Both the position numbers and the translations under genes were made by a program. Shown here in pieces: positions 36,640 to 49,365 of a DNA stretch of 64,000 bases (position 1 is its first letter; each line of letters starts with the position of its first letter). The notes under the pieces were generated by a model that did not search any database, was not told the origin of the DNA, and saw nothing but the letters and a program-made list of their open reading frames with translations. This DNA is from Diorhabda sublineata (Eukaryota; Arthropoda; Insecta; Coleoptera; Chrysomelidae), in NCBI RefSeq assembly GCF_026230105.1, contig NC_079479.1, positions 14,147,734 to 14,211,733 of the forward strand, read 5' to 3'.

Positions 36640-37045
36640 CGATCGAGAATATTTTCTACTTCACCTGATAACCTTAGTAATTACTTTGTGAATGTAGCCA
36701 AAAATTTATCAAATTCTCTAACTTCTTCTCATGATCCGATGTCCTTGATGCTAATGCTAACTTAAACAATATCTTATTAATCACATCAAAAATACTCTTC
36801 TAAAACAGCCATCACTCTACTGCAACAACTTTTTGTGATTTTTCCAAGGCTTTTGATTGTGTTAATCATATTTTAATTGACAAATTGTAGTAATACGGTT
36901 TCATGGGAACACCTCTCGCATAGTTCAACTCATACCTCACCAACAGAAGTCAGCTTGTAAGGATTGATACAACGATGTCTTCTTGGAAGCTAATAGAATG
37001 TGGAGTGCCTCACGGGTCAGTACTAGGCTCTATTGGCGCAACTCT
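36640..37045 (+). mobile_element. LINE fragment, RT core (CR1/Jockey-like)
   Basis: LSNYFVNVAKNLSNSLTSSH precedes, then FCDFSKAFDCVNHILIDKL, YGFMGTPLA, FNSYLTNRSQLVRIDT and ECGVPHGSVLG. These are the RT blocks 'DFSKAFDCVNH..L..KL..YG..G', 'SYL.NR.Q.V' and 'GVPQGSVLGP' of CR1/Jockey-type LINEs. The FADD block is gone. Confidence 0.8.
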
Positions 37046-38359
37046 GATCTCATATCTAGTGACCTAATCAGACTTAAATCATGGTGCGATTCTAATATTC
37101 TTATCAACTCACTTCACGTTCAGAATTAGATGAGGGCTCAATATTTTATAGTGCATAAAATGCACAATAATTTGCCAATTGAAATCCATATCATATTTTC
37201 CGCATTTTTCTTTGTAAGAATAGGAATAGCAAGATACAGATTGGAAAATATATGTCGGCGTATGTATTTCCATTGAAAGAGAGTCAGAATCAAGCAGAAA
37301 ATAGAGAGAAATATCAAAAAATAGATAAGCTCCGATTAAAGCAGCTCAAAAAGAATAAAAAGTTGATAATTGGTTGTAGAATATGAAAAATCCGTACCCA
37401 AATATTCTAAGAAGCAGCAAATGACAGCGAGTTTTCACCCGCTTATGGTTTTGGAAATAATTATCGACGACGAGACAAGTGGATAATGAAACTTTCTATT
37501 GTCAGAAAGGCGATAATTGAATCCAGCAGTTTATTTCAAGAATTCTTCATTGAGTCGATTTTTCTCAAGGATACGAGCTTCAAATGTGCGCAACCAATAG
37601 TCTACATATGAATGAATCTGGGCGTTATAGAAGATTAAAAGCTTTTGCGGGGTATATAGACAAACCATGACCTCACGGATTCTAATGAATGCTTAATATG
37701 CCTAGACTTGTTGCTATGGAATGGAGACATTATGTAGTTTTCTAACTTTCATACATGTATAACCAAGATCGAATTAATCCACATCCTAGCTTCTGTATAT
37801 CTGCTATAATTTTATCTAATTATTGTTTCTGGAAAGAAAAATCCCGGCTGCTGAATTTGTAGGGATATGTGGGATTTTTTCCTTACAAAACCACCACTTC
37901 CCCACAAATTGTATAAAGGAACCACCAGATGGCCACCATCATACTGCTTGGAATTATCTATCTACTAAATCTTTCTTTTTAGGATTTATTATCTTGTTAT
38001 CATATCAAGGATTTTCCGATTACAGTGAGCTGCCGATTTGTTTTATTCTTACTCCACGTTCCTCCTGCCATTTTAATATGCAAAATGGTATATTCTGCAC
38101 TTTAGAACAGTAAAGACAAAATGATAAGTTTGTAATTTATATTGAGTCAAATTTTGATATTAGGAAACAAGCTTTTTGTCCAGCTGTTCTTCTCTGTCAT
38201 ACAATCTTATCATGCCTTGTTATGTGTCCACGGATACTTCTCTATCTATTACATTAGTTGCATTATCCTCACCATAAATCAAGCTACTTTTCCCTACCAG
38301 TAAGTCTATAGGTATGAAGTCTACAATCTGTAGATTCTAACGGTTAGTTTTCTCAAGTA
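37046..38359. other. no clearly recognised gene
   Basis: The first 200 bases may continue the LINE fragment. The 96-codon ORF at 37823-38113 (+) has no recognisable domain on either strand. Confidence 0.4.
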
Positions 38360-38655
38360 TATTGCTCCAGACCAGTTGTCGCCTTACAGAAGTAAGACGA
38401 ATTTTGACATCCATTAAGCGGTTTAAGATTATTACAGACGCGTCAACTTATTTGCAGGTGTTCAAAATACGTCTTCTCATAGAAGTTTCCTGGTCTATAC
38501 AGATTCCAAGGTACCTGGTACGTGTTTACTTCACTTCTATAGTTATCTGCCTAACTGCTTCACAATCGACCATGACTACAGCCTCAGTGGTTTCCTCCAC
38601 GAGTTCTATATTTATTTCTTTCATATACTGCTTATGCAGAAATGAGTTCTTTTGA
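38360..38655 (-). mobile_element. LINE fragment, R1/Jockey-like RT
   Basis: KEINIELVEETTEAVVMVD, then YTRYLGICIDQETSMRRRIL, ASVIILNRLMDVKIRLTSVR and RQLVWSNIL. These follow 'KTE.V......' , '.YLGV.ID....' and 'L.RLM.N..G....R..L...V' in R1/Jockey elements. The 97-codon plus-strand ORF is the shadow. Confidence 0.65.
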
Positions 38656-39419
38656 TACATACTATATGATTTGAACATGATGTAACCACCCTAACCTAAC
38701 TTAACCTCTCCAATTTAAACATATGCTTTTATCTTGAAACACTTCTACAATCTTCATCCATAGAGCTGTCATATGCAGATCTTTATCAATCTTTGTCTTA
38801 CCTGTAACCATGTTCACAGCGTCGAGAAGATTTCTCATACATTCAAGCAAACATCTGTGGTCTGTGGGATGTTTTGTTGGTAACTGATATTGAAGTTTCT
38901 TTAGTAGTTTGAGCCTCGCTCTCCTTCATGTTTTCGGACACTCTCCTTTGATAAGCTAACGGTTTATAAGCCTTTGTAGATATCTAAAAGTGTGAGATGA
39001 AGGATCACTCACAAATCATTGAACAGCGTTGTGGATAATGCCTCGGTTCTACAGAGTTTCGAATTTTTTTGAACCTTATTGAATTTGGGGATTTATCAGG
39101 CGGTTAGATGATTCTTTACCGATAGTTTTTCCATTCATTCTATATGTATACCATTATTCTCCAGATTAAGTCCTAAATATTTACTTGCTAGTGCTATAAC
39201 TGGAATACAGTCTCACAAGATTTATTCCAAGATACTTATTTGTTAGTACTTTAACTGAAATATAGTCCCACAATATTCAAATGAGCTTGTTTCTTAGTGA
39301 ACATGATATTTTCTAGTGAAAATAATGCGGGGTAGTTAAAAGCTCGGCATATTAAAGATTATATATCCGTATCATAGGATTTATTAGTACCTTGTTGCTA
39401 ATAAAAGTTTCCTTTATTC

Positions 39420-39640
39420 TAATTCGAAGAAACTTTTCTTCTAGGTCTACGAAGCGATTCTGAAACCACTATGGAGATTTGATATAGAGCTCTGGGGTGC
39501 AACATCCAAATGCAATATCGAAATTCTAGCTTATAATATTCCCCAATACTCAACAATTTATGTAAAATTGTAGATAAGACAAAATTATTAGCTAAATAAA
39601 CTGGGATGTTAGAAAAAAATGGGAACAGGGCATTGATAAA
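39420..39640 (+). mobile_element. LINE fragment, Jockey-type RT end
   Basis: VYEAILKPLWRFDIELWGAT, SKCNIEILAYNIPQYSTI match 'LYK.IL+P.W.YG.+LWG.AS.SNI..LQ..Q...L+.I' of Jockey elements. Opposite strand to the fragment at 38360. Confidence 0.75.
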
Positions 39641-40894
39641 TTCTTACAACGAGCTGCCACTGACTCAACTTTGTCAATATAAAGAATATTCTATTTAATA
39701 TACCTCGATTTTGATTTTTAAACATGGGTTTGACAATAAACGGGTCAGTAATCATTTTATAATCTATTTATAACGAAAACAAGCGAGCACATCTTTTGTA
39801 AACTGATCTAAACCCTTTACCTTTGAATGTAACCACTACAAAATATAAACCTCCATTGAACACAGTTCGTGACACGTTTGATGTGTCCCAATATCCTTTC
39901 AGGATTCAATGAATTGAACAATTATCAATATCAACTATATGATGAAGGTTCTTTCCAGTTTCCATGGTTTTAAAGGGAACTATTCACTGTCCTCTTGTGA
40001 ATAACTTTCTCTAGATAGCTTCAACGATTCCATTCATATCATAGTACACCTTATATCAATAATAGGGATGGACAAATACAGTGGATAATTTCTGTCAGTA
40101 ATCAAAATTATGCTACAAGTTTCCGACGAAACTTAATCTTAGATTTGCCACTAGAAAAGCCGGAGACGATTGATGGACACATTCTGCAATACAAAGCCTA
40201 ATGAAACGTTATATTGAACTTAAGGAGGTGAAATTTTCAATAAAACCCTATTTATATCATATTCATAACTAAAAATTAGAAACTGAGGTGAAATTTAGTT
40301 TCAGTACGTTAGATGCTAGTCAATTAGTGTCTGCTGAAATAATCCCAAGTTGTACGTTTTTTCGATATTCTTCTTTACAACGTGGACTGAACTATAAGAT
40401 AAGTTGTAAGGTGCATTCTGTGACACTGTTTCTTTAGGCATTGAACTAAAATCTTATAGAAATTATCCAGTAATCATAAATTTTCTATAAGCGACTGCCA
40501 AAGGTGCGTCTAAACTATCATGAATGACGGTGATTATCATTTTTAGACGCATACGATAGACAAAGTTATTCAACACTTGATAGAAATTTTAGTGTTGATG
40601 TATCGTGGTTGTGATATGATATGAAATGAGCAACAAAATATTCTTAACTTGTCAACTAGAAAGATTGATTGTCTTATGGTAAAGCAAAGTATGGGTCCAA
40701 GAACTTCTTTCAAATGTCTTCTTCTTTTATTATAGGTCTAACACCTGTTTCTTTTTCGATATCTTTTTCGCTTCTTTCTCAGTCTAAAAGTGTTTTGTAT
40801 CATCATTATAGGTCTGACGGTCGCCTTATAAATTCGCGCCTTTATTTCTTGTCTTTGTTTGTTCCTACATATTATAATGGTATATAATTTAATT
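39641..40894. other. no recognised gene; imperfect hairpin at 40506-40556
   Basis: GCGTCTAAA (about 40508) and TTTAGACGC (about 40545) pair, with ATCATGAAT/ATGATAAT partly extending the stem. Otherwise featureless. Confidence 0.45.
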
Positions 40895-40923
40895 CGTGCG
40901 GTCTTTTCCCAAAATTTGAACAT

Positions 40924-41954
40924 TTATTTACGAAAAACATGTACAATAGTATTAAAGTATTGCTTATCTGAAGCTATGACCTCCTCCCATCTTTCTGAAA
41001 ATTTGTAGATCACATCCCAAAGAACTGCGCCGGCTTGGCAGCCAAGAAGGAATCAAACCAATTTTTGATATCTTGCTCTGATATGAATCGTATCTCAGTG
41101 AGGGCGTTCTACATCGACCGGAACAAATGGTAGTCAGAAGAAGCAAGATCTGGGCTATGAGGCGGGTGGGGTAAAACTTCCCATTCACTGTTTTCCAAAT
41201 AGTTCTTAACTAGAAACGTAGGGCCAAGCGTTGTCATGATGGAAAATTATTGCCTCGCATATTCCGGGTGTTTTTCGACTACTGGTCTCTTCAAACGGAT
41301 TAATTGTGTTCGGTAGCTTTCTCCATTGATGGTTTCACCCGGATTTATCAGCTCATAATACAGCACACTCTTCTGATCCCACCAAATAGAGAGCATTACC
41401 TTCGCGTCATGGATATTCGGCTTTGCCGTTGAATTGGCTGGTTGGCCGGATTTTACATATGATTTTTTGCACTTGGGGTTGTCGTAATGGATCCATTTTT
41501 CATCACCTGTAACAATCCGATGAAAAAATTACTTCTTCCTGTAGCGTTCCAGCATCATTTTGGACATGCAGAACCTCTTTTCGACGTCTAACGGCTTGTG
41601 GAACCCAATTTCCTTGCTTTTGAATATATCCACCTGCTTTTAAACGTTTCGAAATGGCTCCTTGAGTGACACTCAAAGATTCTGCGAGCTTTTCTTATGT
41701 TTGGCAACAATCTTCATCAAGGTATGCTTTCAGTTCTTCATCTTCAAACTTTTTTGGCTGCCCAGGACGTTCATTGTCTTCCAAGCCAAAATCACTACTT
41801 TTAAATCATGCAAACCACTTTTGGCACGTTTGCTCAGCTATAGCTTGTTCATCCATCAAAATACAATGACTTTTGGCAAAATTTTTCTTCATATTGAAGT
41901 AATGAAGAAGAACTCCCCGCAAAAACATTTTTTTAGGAACAAAGTTCGACACAT
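40924..41954 (-). mobile_element. mariner transposase, almost full length but broken
   Basis: The region from the start (ATG at 41954) to the stop (TAA, 40926-40924) is 1,031 bases, close to the 345 codons of mariner transposases. Order: SNFVPKKMFLRGVLLHYFNM, QKWFA-FKSSDFGLEDNERP, GQPKKFEDEELKAYLDED, LAESLSVTQGAISKRLKA, WVPQAVRRRKEVL, then IVTGDEKWIHYDNPK (first Asp 41504-41502). Next come KVMLSIWWDQKSVLYYELIN, IIFHHDNAWPYV (second Asp 41235-41233), VLPHPPHSPDLASSDYHLFR (third Asp 41135-41133) and SERWEEVIASDKQYFN. All three catalytic Asp codons are present. Breaks: a two-base insertion at the start codon, in-frame stops after WFA and CCQT, and a net loss of 5 bases between the second and third Asp (100 instead of 105). 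Likely the youngest insertion in the window. Confidence 0.9.
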
Positions 41955-42179
41955 TTGAGTAAAAAAAATTATTTTTGTTAACGCTTCAAATGAATGACAT
42001 ATAATGAAAAGACGGAAATACTATAACTACTTGTCCTCTCACTCTAACTCCATAACTGGTTCTGTGAATTCCAATACTGTTATTTAGGTAGGATCTGAAT
42101 CCTTGCTACTTATCTTTTAGTGTTGTGATCGAGTTAATTTCGTTGATGATAATCTTTATAACAAGTTTCTAACAAATTT

Positions 42180-42440
42180 ACCTCCTTTTAGTGAGCTGAA
42201 TCTTGTTTATCTCCATGAATATAATAGTGTTGAAGCTTATATGATATGGTAACCACCTTTCTCAAGCAGTCCTTTTTCAAGGTTTTCAGGATTTGTTCAA
42301 CTTCTTGACTGGTAACTTCAACGTTTATCTCTATGTGCAGTTTTCTTAGTATCACCTTCTCCTTTAAGTAGCTCCGTTAGGTAAGCGATCCATATGTCTT
42401 CTGATAATTAACTTGATTCGCAAAGCTCAGATATTTCTCT
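42180..42440 (-). mobile_element. possible LINE fragment upstream of the RT core
   Basis: NVEVTSQEVEQILKTLKKD and a preceding HMDRLPNGAT resemble the '..LLNG' and 'VT.EEV..AL..LK' linker of insect LINEs. Short and weak. Confidence 0.3.
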
Positions 42441-43059
42441 CTCGCACCCAATCATCTTGTATGTATAGTGATTATCAGTTATTTACAGTGAAGATCAGGT
42501 TAGCTACAATTTCCCACAGAACAGTTTGAGAATCCAGCTCGAATTTGTACTGAAGACACACTTTAATTAATAGCCCAAAAATACGCATTTACAAATGGAA
42601 ATCGTCGTATCCGAGCGTTTTTTCTAATACGCTCCCATCTATTCATTAACGAATTGATTCCATTCCGCTGTTTCACACAGTATAATAATTATAGTGCTAG
42701 GCACTTTATGATGATTCTTTTTTCCTTAATAGAAAATCGCTATCAAGGAAAAAAGTCCAGGATTGCTAGCAGATTACTCCTGAAGACTCACCAGAAGCTA
42801 AGCATTTGCGAAAATCATAGCTATTTATTGTACATTAAGGAATATTTTTTAGTGTTATCAGTCTGCTCCGTTACTGACGCTTATTTAACTAGTATGTCCT
42901 TAATAAATCAGTACCTTTAATGTTAGTTATACAAACGTGTAATTGAATCTACTAGAGAAAAAATAATTGATCTCAAATATACGATATATCTATTTTCTAA
43001 AGTGAAAAGCTAAATATCAGGACTCAAAAATATGTATTTTTTGAAAAATTATTCACTCA
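42441..43059. other. no recognised feature
   Basis: The 88-codon ORF at 42654-42920 (+) has no recognisable domain. Confidence 0.45.
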
Positions 43060-43470
43060 CCAACGTGCTCTCTTTCCATCGACATACAAAGTGTCTCAAA
43101 AAACAATTGAAAAAAATGAGGAGTTCATGATTTCATCAAGATTACATATTGGAATACATCGCTTGGAAAATCATTTCATTAGAATGCACTCACGGTATTC
43201 ATTCAATCGAAATATAAGTATATGCCATTTCGTGACGGATATTTTCTTTTGATCATACCAGGAAAGTCGGTTTAAAGCTCAAACTTTAGATTCGGCACAA
43301 CTCCACACGAAAAATCCATAGGTGTTGAATCTTAGCCGTGTGGAATCCAATTTATGTCACCTGGAGATCAATTTGCGAGGAAAAATTCCAAAAACTCTTG
43401 TCAGGGATATATTGGATGTGTGTGAGGTTGCTCCGAACCATGATTTTTGGTTGTCACCATTGAAGTTTTG
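43060..43470 (-). mobile_element. DDE transposase fragment, IS630/Tc1-related
   Basis: Reads IFPRKLISR-HKLDSTRLRF, NTYGFFVWSCAESKV for 'FPGRLISR.GD..WPPRSPDLTP.DFFLWGYLKSKV', then NEYRECILMK-FSKRCIPIC for the closing '..V..NF.KR...C'. Strongly decayed, no intact catalytic motif. Confidence 0.5.
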
Positions 43471-45175
43471 CAATTAACACATGCTCTGAATCCCTCGCTT
43501 ATAATAATGCTCTAAATTTCTCGCACTGACATCGCAATTAAGATAGAAAAACTAGCGGTAGAATAACATAACGAAGGAATTGAAAAACTTATCCATAGGT
43601 ATACGAAAAAGTAATTCTCAATTTTTTTCTTTGTGATTAGCCCCCGTAAATAACAATCTTGAATATTGAACATTGATTTAATTTAATTTAATTGATTCAA
43701 AAATTTTTTGCTTATCAGTTTACAAATAAATGAATTGAATTTGAAAAGCTGGGTCTAACATGAAATGAAAGTTTTTCGATTCTTTACATTTTATTTCATC
43801 ATTCGATCCATCCAATTAAATCTGAAATTTTTCACTTTCATCTTTTACTGATTCCCTCCTCTGCTCTATGTTATCCTATATAATCAAATTTCAGAATCTT
43901 CTAATCAAATTCCTTTTCAGCAGAATTCTCGAAGTTAATTAATTATTTTTTGGGAGAGACTAAGAATCCAATGGTCAGTATTATGACGAAATATCGCATA
44001 AACTAAGTTTTTTAATTCGCATATTTTTGTTTGAAAATAAATTAATACAAATATGAAACAGATTCAGTTGAAGAAAACCCCAATTGAATCTAGTAGTTAT
44101 CTCCTATCAAAACTTGCATTTTTAATGAAATCTGTTTGTTAATTTGTGAATTGGAAATAAGGTTCCGTAGACACTTTTTTATCTTTCGTCCTCAATCTTC
44201 TTTGAAAGTCAAAGCTGACTCTAAGCTTGGTAATTATTTGAATATAAAGCAAGTGATAAATTACTTTTACTTTCATCAAGTTATTTGTAAAGGGTGCTTA
44301 ATCAAAATAAAGAGTGGCATTAACAAAATTCAACGACTAGTACATCATTTAACATGTTTAGAATGTCTAGAGTAAATCTTGAGCTACAGAAGAAAGTTAT
44401 GAAAGACTTTCAGTGATACAAATTGCGTCAGTTATTATTGGTAAACTTGCCATCGAAATTTCTTAAAATATCTGTAGCAACATTCATTATAAAGTTGAAT
44501 TACATGACAAATTTTCAAAATTAACTGGAAACGAATTTCTTCCCAACTATGTCATCATCATTATTATCATCAAGCCTTCCAATCCTGTGGATTATAACTA
44601 TCACTTTTGGCACTTTAAATCCTTTTTTGGGGTGGATTACTCCTGTTTTGGTTGCTTTTGTTATTATTTTCCATTATTTTCGGTTCCGGCATTTTGCTCT
44701 CCAGTTTTATATATTGAGTGCTTGAGGACATAATCCTCCTCTATTTCGTTTCTTCAAGTTTGTCCGAACTATGTAATTGCCAGAAATTTTTATAGACTGA
44801 GAAGAATATGCTGAATAAAACAGAAAACTTAGAATAAATAATAAATTATTATATCTTATATATCATAAATCTCGACTGGAATGTGTGGTGCTGGAAAAAA
44901 TTTAACGAGAGCAGAAAGATGTAAAAACAGAATATATGGAAGATTAAGAAAAACAAGTGACACAGGAAAGGGCAAAACAAAAGAAAACAATATGAATGAG
45001 AATAAAATATAAAGGAAAAAATTGATAGAACTCCATTGATAGAAATCCAACTCTCTAAAGGGAACAAAGAAAAGAAGAAGCAGCACCCAAAACAAAACTA
45101 TCTCTTGTTATATTTGGTCATAAAATATTTCTTCGATTCCTGCATTTGGTTTTTCTGAGTGGCAGTTTGAATTTA
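43471..45175. other. no clearly recognised gene
   Basis: ORFs at 44136-44375 (+) and 44849-45095 (-) are without domain; the latter are the complement of a purine-rich tract. Confidence 0.45.
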
Positions 45176-45538
45176 TTACAATGAAGTCCACCCCAAATTC
45201 TTTGATTCCTTTGGTATCCCTATTCTTTTGTGTAATCCATCTGATTTGTTAGAGAGCTGCAAGCGTTGAATTTCTTTGAGATCTGGTTGTATAGTTTCAA
45301 CATTCCAAGAATCTAAATGGAAATCCGTATCTTGTAGTTTGAACTGTTTCCTGTAGATCTGTTCTGATATTCGAGACCTCAATAAAGCATACTCTTTTTT
45401 CCACCGGGATTGGTTACTACGATCTTTCACAGACTTCCTGAAGTTACCAGGATGCGATATAGAGGAGGTGATAGTCGGAATTGAATAGGGAAAGTTGTGT
45501 AACATTAGGTGGAAACGATGTATTGTATTACGCTTCAT
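45176..45538 (-). CDS. unrecognised 120-codon ORF with polyadenylation signal at the stop
   Basis: Starts MKRNTIHRFHLMLHNFPYS and ends ESKNLGWTSL. Central part HPGNFRKSVKDRSNQSRWKK, EYALLRSRISEQIYRKQF is basic and hydrophilic; no signal peptide or membrane segment. The stop codon overlaps a TAATAAA sequence (AATAAA signal). It is one of the longest clean frames outside the transporter, and no antisense transposon explains it. A second ATG in another frame lies just upstream. It could be a small single-exon host gene, a terminal exon, or chance; I recognise no family. Confidence 0.4.
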   Translation of the reverse strand: MKRNTIHRFHLMLHNFPYSIPTITSSISHPGNFRKSVKDRSNQSRWKKEYALLRSRISEQIYRKQFKLQDTDFHLDSWNVETIQPDLKEIQRLQLSNKSDGLHKRIGIPKESKNLGWTSL

Positions 45539-46639
45539 TACTCATAAATAAAACAGTTTTCCTTACATGAAAAATATTTTCAATAAAATCACCTAAACTA
45601 AAGGCTGTAAACCTTTGATAAGTCGCGTATTTGTTAAACCCCCTCTATAAATTGTGTAATAAATTCAGTAGTTTCCGGTGGATGCCATTTTGAATACTAT
45701 TAAAAAAAAACAAAAAATGTTGGCAAAATATTTTTTCATTTCAATCCGTTTTAACCAGAAATAACAAAGAAAATATTTGTTTCGTCGTTTTATAAAACTA
45801 ATACGTAGAAAAAACATACAACTTCAAATTATTCTCTCGACAATGATAAAATCCAATGAAACAACTCAGCTCCGAATTGTTATTTCAGATGTTTAATCAC
45901 AGTTACTATCAAAATGTCTCATAGAAGCCTACGAAAACCAAAACATTCGTACTAGATCGGTTTTTCTAAACCATTGTCGCATCGTTTCAAACATCCCTCA
46001 GGCCAGCTGTATTTTCAAAAACCCCTTTCAACGAGAATTACAACGATCTTGTACAAATATTTTTTCAAAAGACTGGATAAAGGATTCTGCGAGTTTTGGT
46101 TGGCGAATTGGATTTTTTTGTTGTTACGTTTCAAGATTAAGATAACAGGGGCGGTTCACAAACATCCTTAGTATCGAATATCTCATCGTAGTGATATTAC
46201 ATGACTTGATGATCTCGAAAAATACTTTTTATTATAATTATCGCTCTAAGAAGTATTTCTACTGATATTTTTTGTGTCGAATATATCAAATAATTTTGTT
46301 AAATAACTGCATGTACAGAGAATGGTCAGAAATTAATTTAGATCTCGTAAATCTAATAGAAATGAACACATTTATTTTGCATGCATGTATGCTTTGCTGA
46401 CTAGTTAAAACTCGGAAAGTCTTTCCATCATCAGGGAAACTACAATATGAGTGAATCCAAACCACGTATATAAAATGTGTGTTGAATGTATAATATTGAA
46501 ATAGACGTTCAATTTGAGAATGAATTCCAAGGTGTTTTTTTAACGAATTCAAGGCAAAACATTGAGGAGTTGAGGGGTTTTTCAATTGATTTAATCTTTA
46601 AATGATGCACATATTTTCACAAAACATCAATTACTACTA
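45539..46639. other. no recognised gene
   Basis: ORFs at 45974-46171 (+) and 46286-46585 (-) lack recognisable domains. This includes the presumed upstream side of the 45176-45538 ORF; no promoter motif was identified. Confidence 0.45.
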
Positions 46640-46860
46640 ACCACTCGTTTTCCTGGATAGCTGCGTCTTTCCTATTTTGTAAAGTCGTGTATACTCGATC
46701 TGTTCCTCGTCATATATTCTTTGTTCTGGATATCCTGCACGATCATTTCACAACCTCCATAGTTTCCTCCTGACTATCTGTTAGTTACCAGCACTCATTC
46801 CATACTTTAAAATAGGTTCTACTATATTTTGTATCCTTTGTAAATAGTTGAGAAAATTGT
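46640..46860 (-). mobile_element. LINE fragment, end of RT ORF
   Basis: Reads RIQNIVEPILKYGMSAGN, then RAGYPEQRIYDEEQIEYTRL. The first block matches 'I...I.PIL.YG.E.W'; the second is consistent with the following 'R..RI.NE.I' stretch but weak. Confidence 0.45.
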
Positions 46861-47359
46861 GATAAACGCTTCAAGACAAAAGCAATTCTATGGTTCTGAG
46901 GAAATTATTTTCATTGCAGCTCTCAAGAAACTTATCCTGAAGTAGATAGTCATAGGTTTCTGAGTGAATCTATGGTTATTTGAAGGATTAATTGGAAAAT
47001 AAGTCATTCTAAAACCTTAAGACTAAGTTCTGTTAGGCATGGATTTAAATCAATTTTTGTGGCTCTCATTTATTTTGGTGGTTTTAAAGGGATAACATCG
47101 ATTTGTGTTCTGGATCATCGATATTGCAGATTTTCTGCGGTTTTTCTATATTTTCGGTAATCATTTCCCCAGCCAAATGACCAACGATAAGAAATAATGT
47201 AACCGCAGCTGAATTTATCTGCTTCCTATCGAATATTTAACCAAAAAAAAAAGAAAATTGAAAGAAAGACACCCATAAAAACAACAAAAAAACAAACAAA
47301 AAAAGGAGAAAAAAATCACATAATACATCCCCAAACCTGGAAAGAATAATTTTCTTAGG

Positions 47360-47575
47360 ATGGAGATTTATATGTTATTCTTTTTTCTTCAATTTCTGTT
47401 TGGCCATTCGTTTTATCTTTTGCCAGCCCTTTTTCAGAAGCAGTGCAATCAGGAACGAATAACCAGAACCTCAGCCCTGCAGAGGAGCAGCTCCTATATC
47501 AGGGTCAATTCCGATGAAACCATAAAAAATGTCCGTATTCCAACTTCAACGAATGTCTCTGTGATTTGTAATTGA
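47360..47575 (+). CDS. 71-codon ORF with a signal-peptide-like start
   Basis: MEIYMLFFFLQFLFGHSFYL is followed by a hydrophilic, Ser/Arg-rich tail and ends NVSVICN. A hydrophobic N-terminus of this kind suggests a secreted or membrane-anchored product or a first exon. There is an A-rich tract at 47247-47330 before it and no family match. Chance cannot be excluded. Confidence 0.25.
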   Translation: MEIYMLFFFLQFLFGHSFYLLPALFQKQCNQERITRTSALQRSSSYIRVNSDETIKNVRIPTSTNVSVICN

Positions 47576-49365
47576 GTATTTCAGCATTTTTTATTACAAA
47601 ATGCTACTTCTGAGTAAGATCAAACATACAAATAGCTATTTTTGAACACAGGAAAAGTTTACTGATCCGCATGCGTTGAAATACTGAGTATAATATTATT
47701 TTTTTGAGAATTACAAAGAAAAGTGGAGAATAAGTTCTTTTTCAGCAACATACATAATGAAAATACAAAGATATAAACAGAGTTTTTCAGCTTCGTTTTT
47801 TCTCGAGTGTTTTCCTTTGGTACCTGAATTTCTTCAACTTTGGGAAACTACGTTTTGAGCCAATGGGCAACTTCTGGCTGCTACTTGATTTTGATTCACT
47901 GGAAAATAATTCCGTGTTTCACCCTATTTGTAAGGTTGAATCAAGGCTTGTCTATTCATCTGAGGATACAATACTATGAGGATAAGCTCCATTGGTGTCT
48001 ATAAAGGATTTTTCTAAATTATAATGGAATATAGCATGTCACATATAATTGGTAAATAAACGTTATCGTAGTGGGATTGTTGCAAAACTGAACACCAAAA
48101 CTCAAATTGGTAAATCTGAATTGAAGTTTTTCGAAACAGTTATATATTGTGAGATATGATGGATATTCATATGAAGTTATACATTGTTTACTTCTTCATG
48201 ACAATCATGTCAATAGAACTCTCACGTTAAAAATGATTCAACATTAATTTGAAATCAGAATTGAAGAGAGACTTTCACAACAAGTTAGTAGCTTGCAAAT
48301 AATGATGGAAAAAACATCAACACAAGATTTAGAACTTAACAATTGAATAGAGAAGACCAAAAACCAATTTAACAGTTAATTCTCACATACGGCTGTTAAT
48401 GAAGGGCATTGACAGAGACAGAAAGGTAAGTTGGTATATATACCTTGAAATAGTCGAAGAATAGACTCAGAAACTCACATCTATGAGAATAATTAGAAGT
48501 TGAACCAATAGAAGAATAAATAAAAAGGAGACAACACCCTGTAAAGTGAAATGAGAAAAGATTATATATAAATGAAGGAAACTAAAAAAATCGAAAATCT
48601 CAATTCAAAATGCACTTATAGCACTACCTGCAATAAACTCTCGGATGCAATCCTTAACAAGATCAAACCTATTTTCCATTACGTACAAAAGAAAGTCGTA
48701 ACAAGATTAGGGTAAAAAGCATTAAACGATTGAAACCCCCAGAGTTTTAATACTTTTATCCGGTGAAGTAAAATCAAAGTTTGAATGCCGCGCAACAGTT
48801 AGAGGAAAATGCTTTTCAGTGCAAAAGTTTTCGAAGAAGACATGGGTATAATTCTTGTGGAAATATTCTCTTTAATATTTGGAGAAACTTTGAAAGTATG
48901 GCATGGAATGTTTTAATATTATTGAGTATGATAGGTACTGTGAAGTAAAAGTTTGTTTCTAAAAATGAGTTTATAATCTTTTTAGAATCCGACAAAAGGA
49001 TAATTTGAGAACATAAATTTCATAGTCACGTTAATAAAACAGTTGAAGAAGTTAACGAACGTAATTTTTATTTCAATTCTTCGCTTTGATTAAGTCCATC
49101 AATTTAATACACCGTCCATCAGATGTTGCGTTGAGGAAAAGTAAAAAATTAGTTGTAGGATATGAGAGGATATACTACAAATTGATAAGAATTATTAGTC
49201 ATATATTACAACGTTTATTTTTTGTGTTTTTACACAGATTTTTATTTTCGACTTTAACTTGAAGATAGAACATTTTGAATACTTAGTACTCTTAGTTTAA
49301 CTCGATGAAATTCATGGTTTAGGAGATAGGTTAAGTTTTATATCGTTGTACATCTCAAGGAAATC
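47576..49365. other. no recognised gene
   Basis: AT-rich, with no readable transposon frame and no long ORF. Confidence 0.45.

Noticed and set aside
40506..40556. Hairpin as a terminator or small RNA gene
   Set aside because: Only about 9 bp pair cleanly; one hairpin of this kind is expected by chance in AT-rich sequence.
41662..41958. 98-codon plus-strand ORF (and a 67-codon one inside)
   Set aside because: Shadow of the minus-strand mariner transposase N-terminus.
44849..45095. Overlapping minus-strand ORFs rich in Phe and Leu
   Set aside because: They come from a purine-rich tract read in complement; composition is low-complexity and two frames are open alike.
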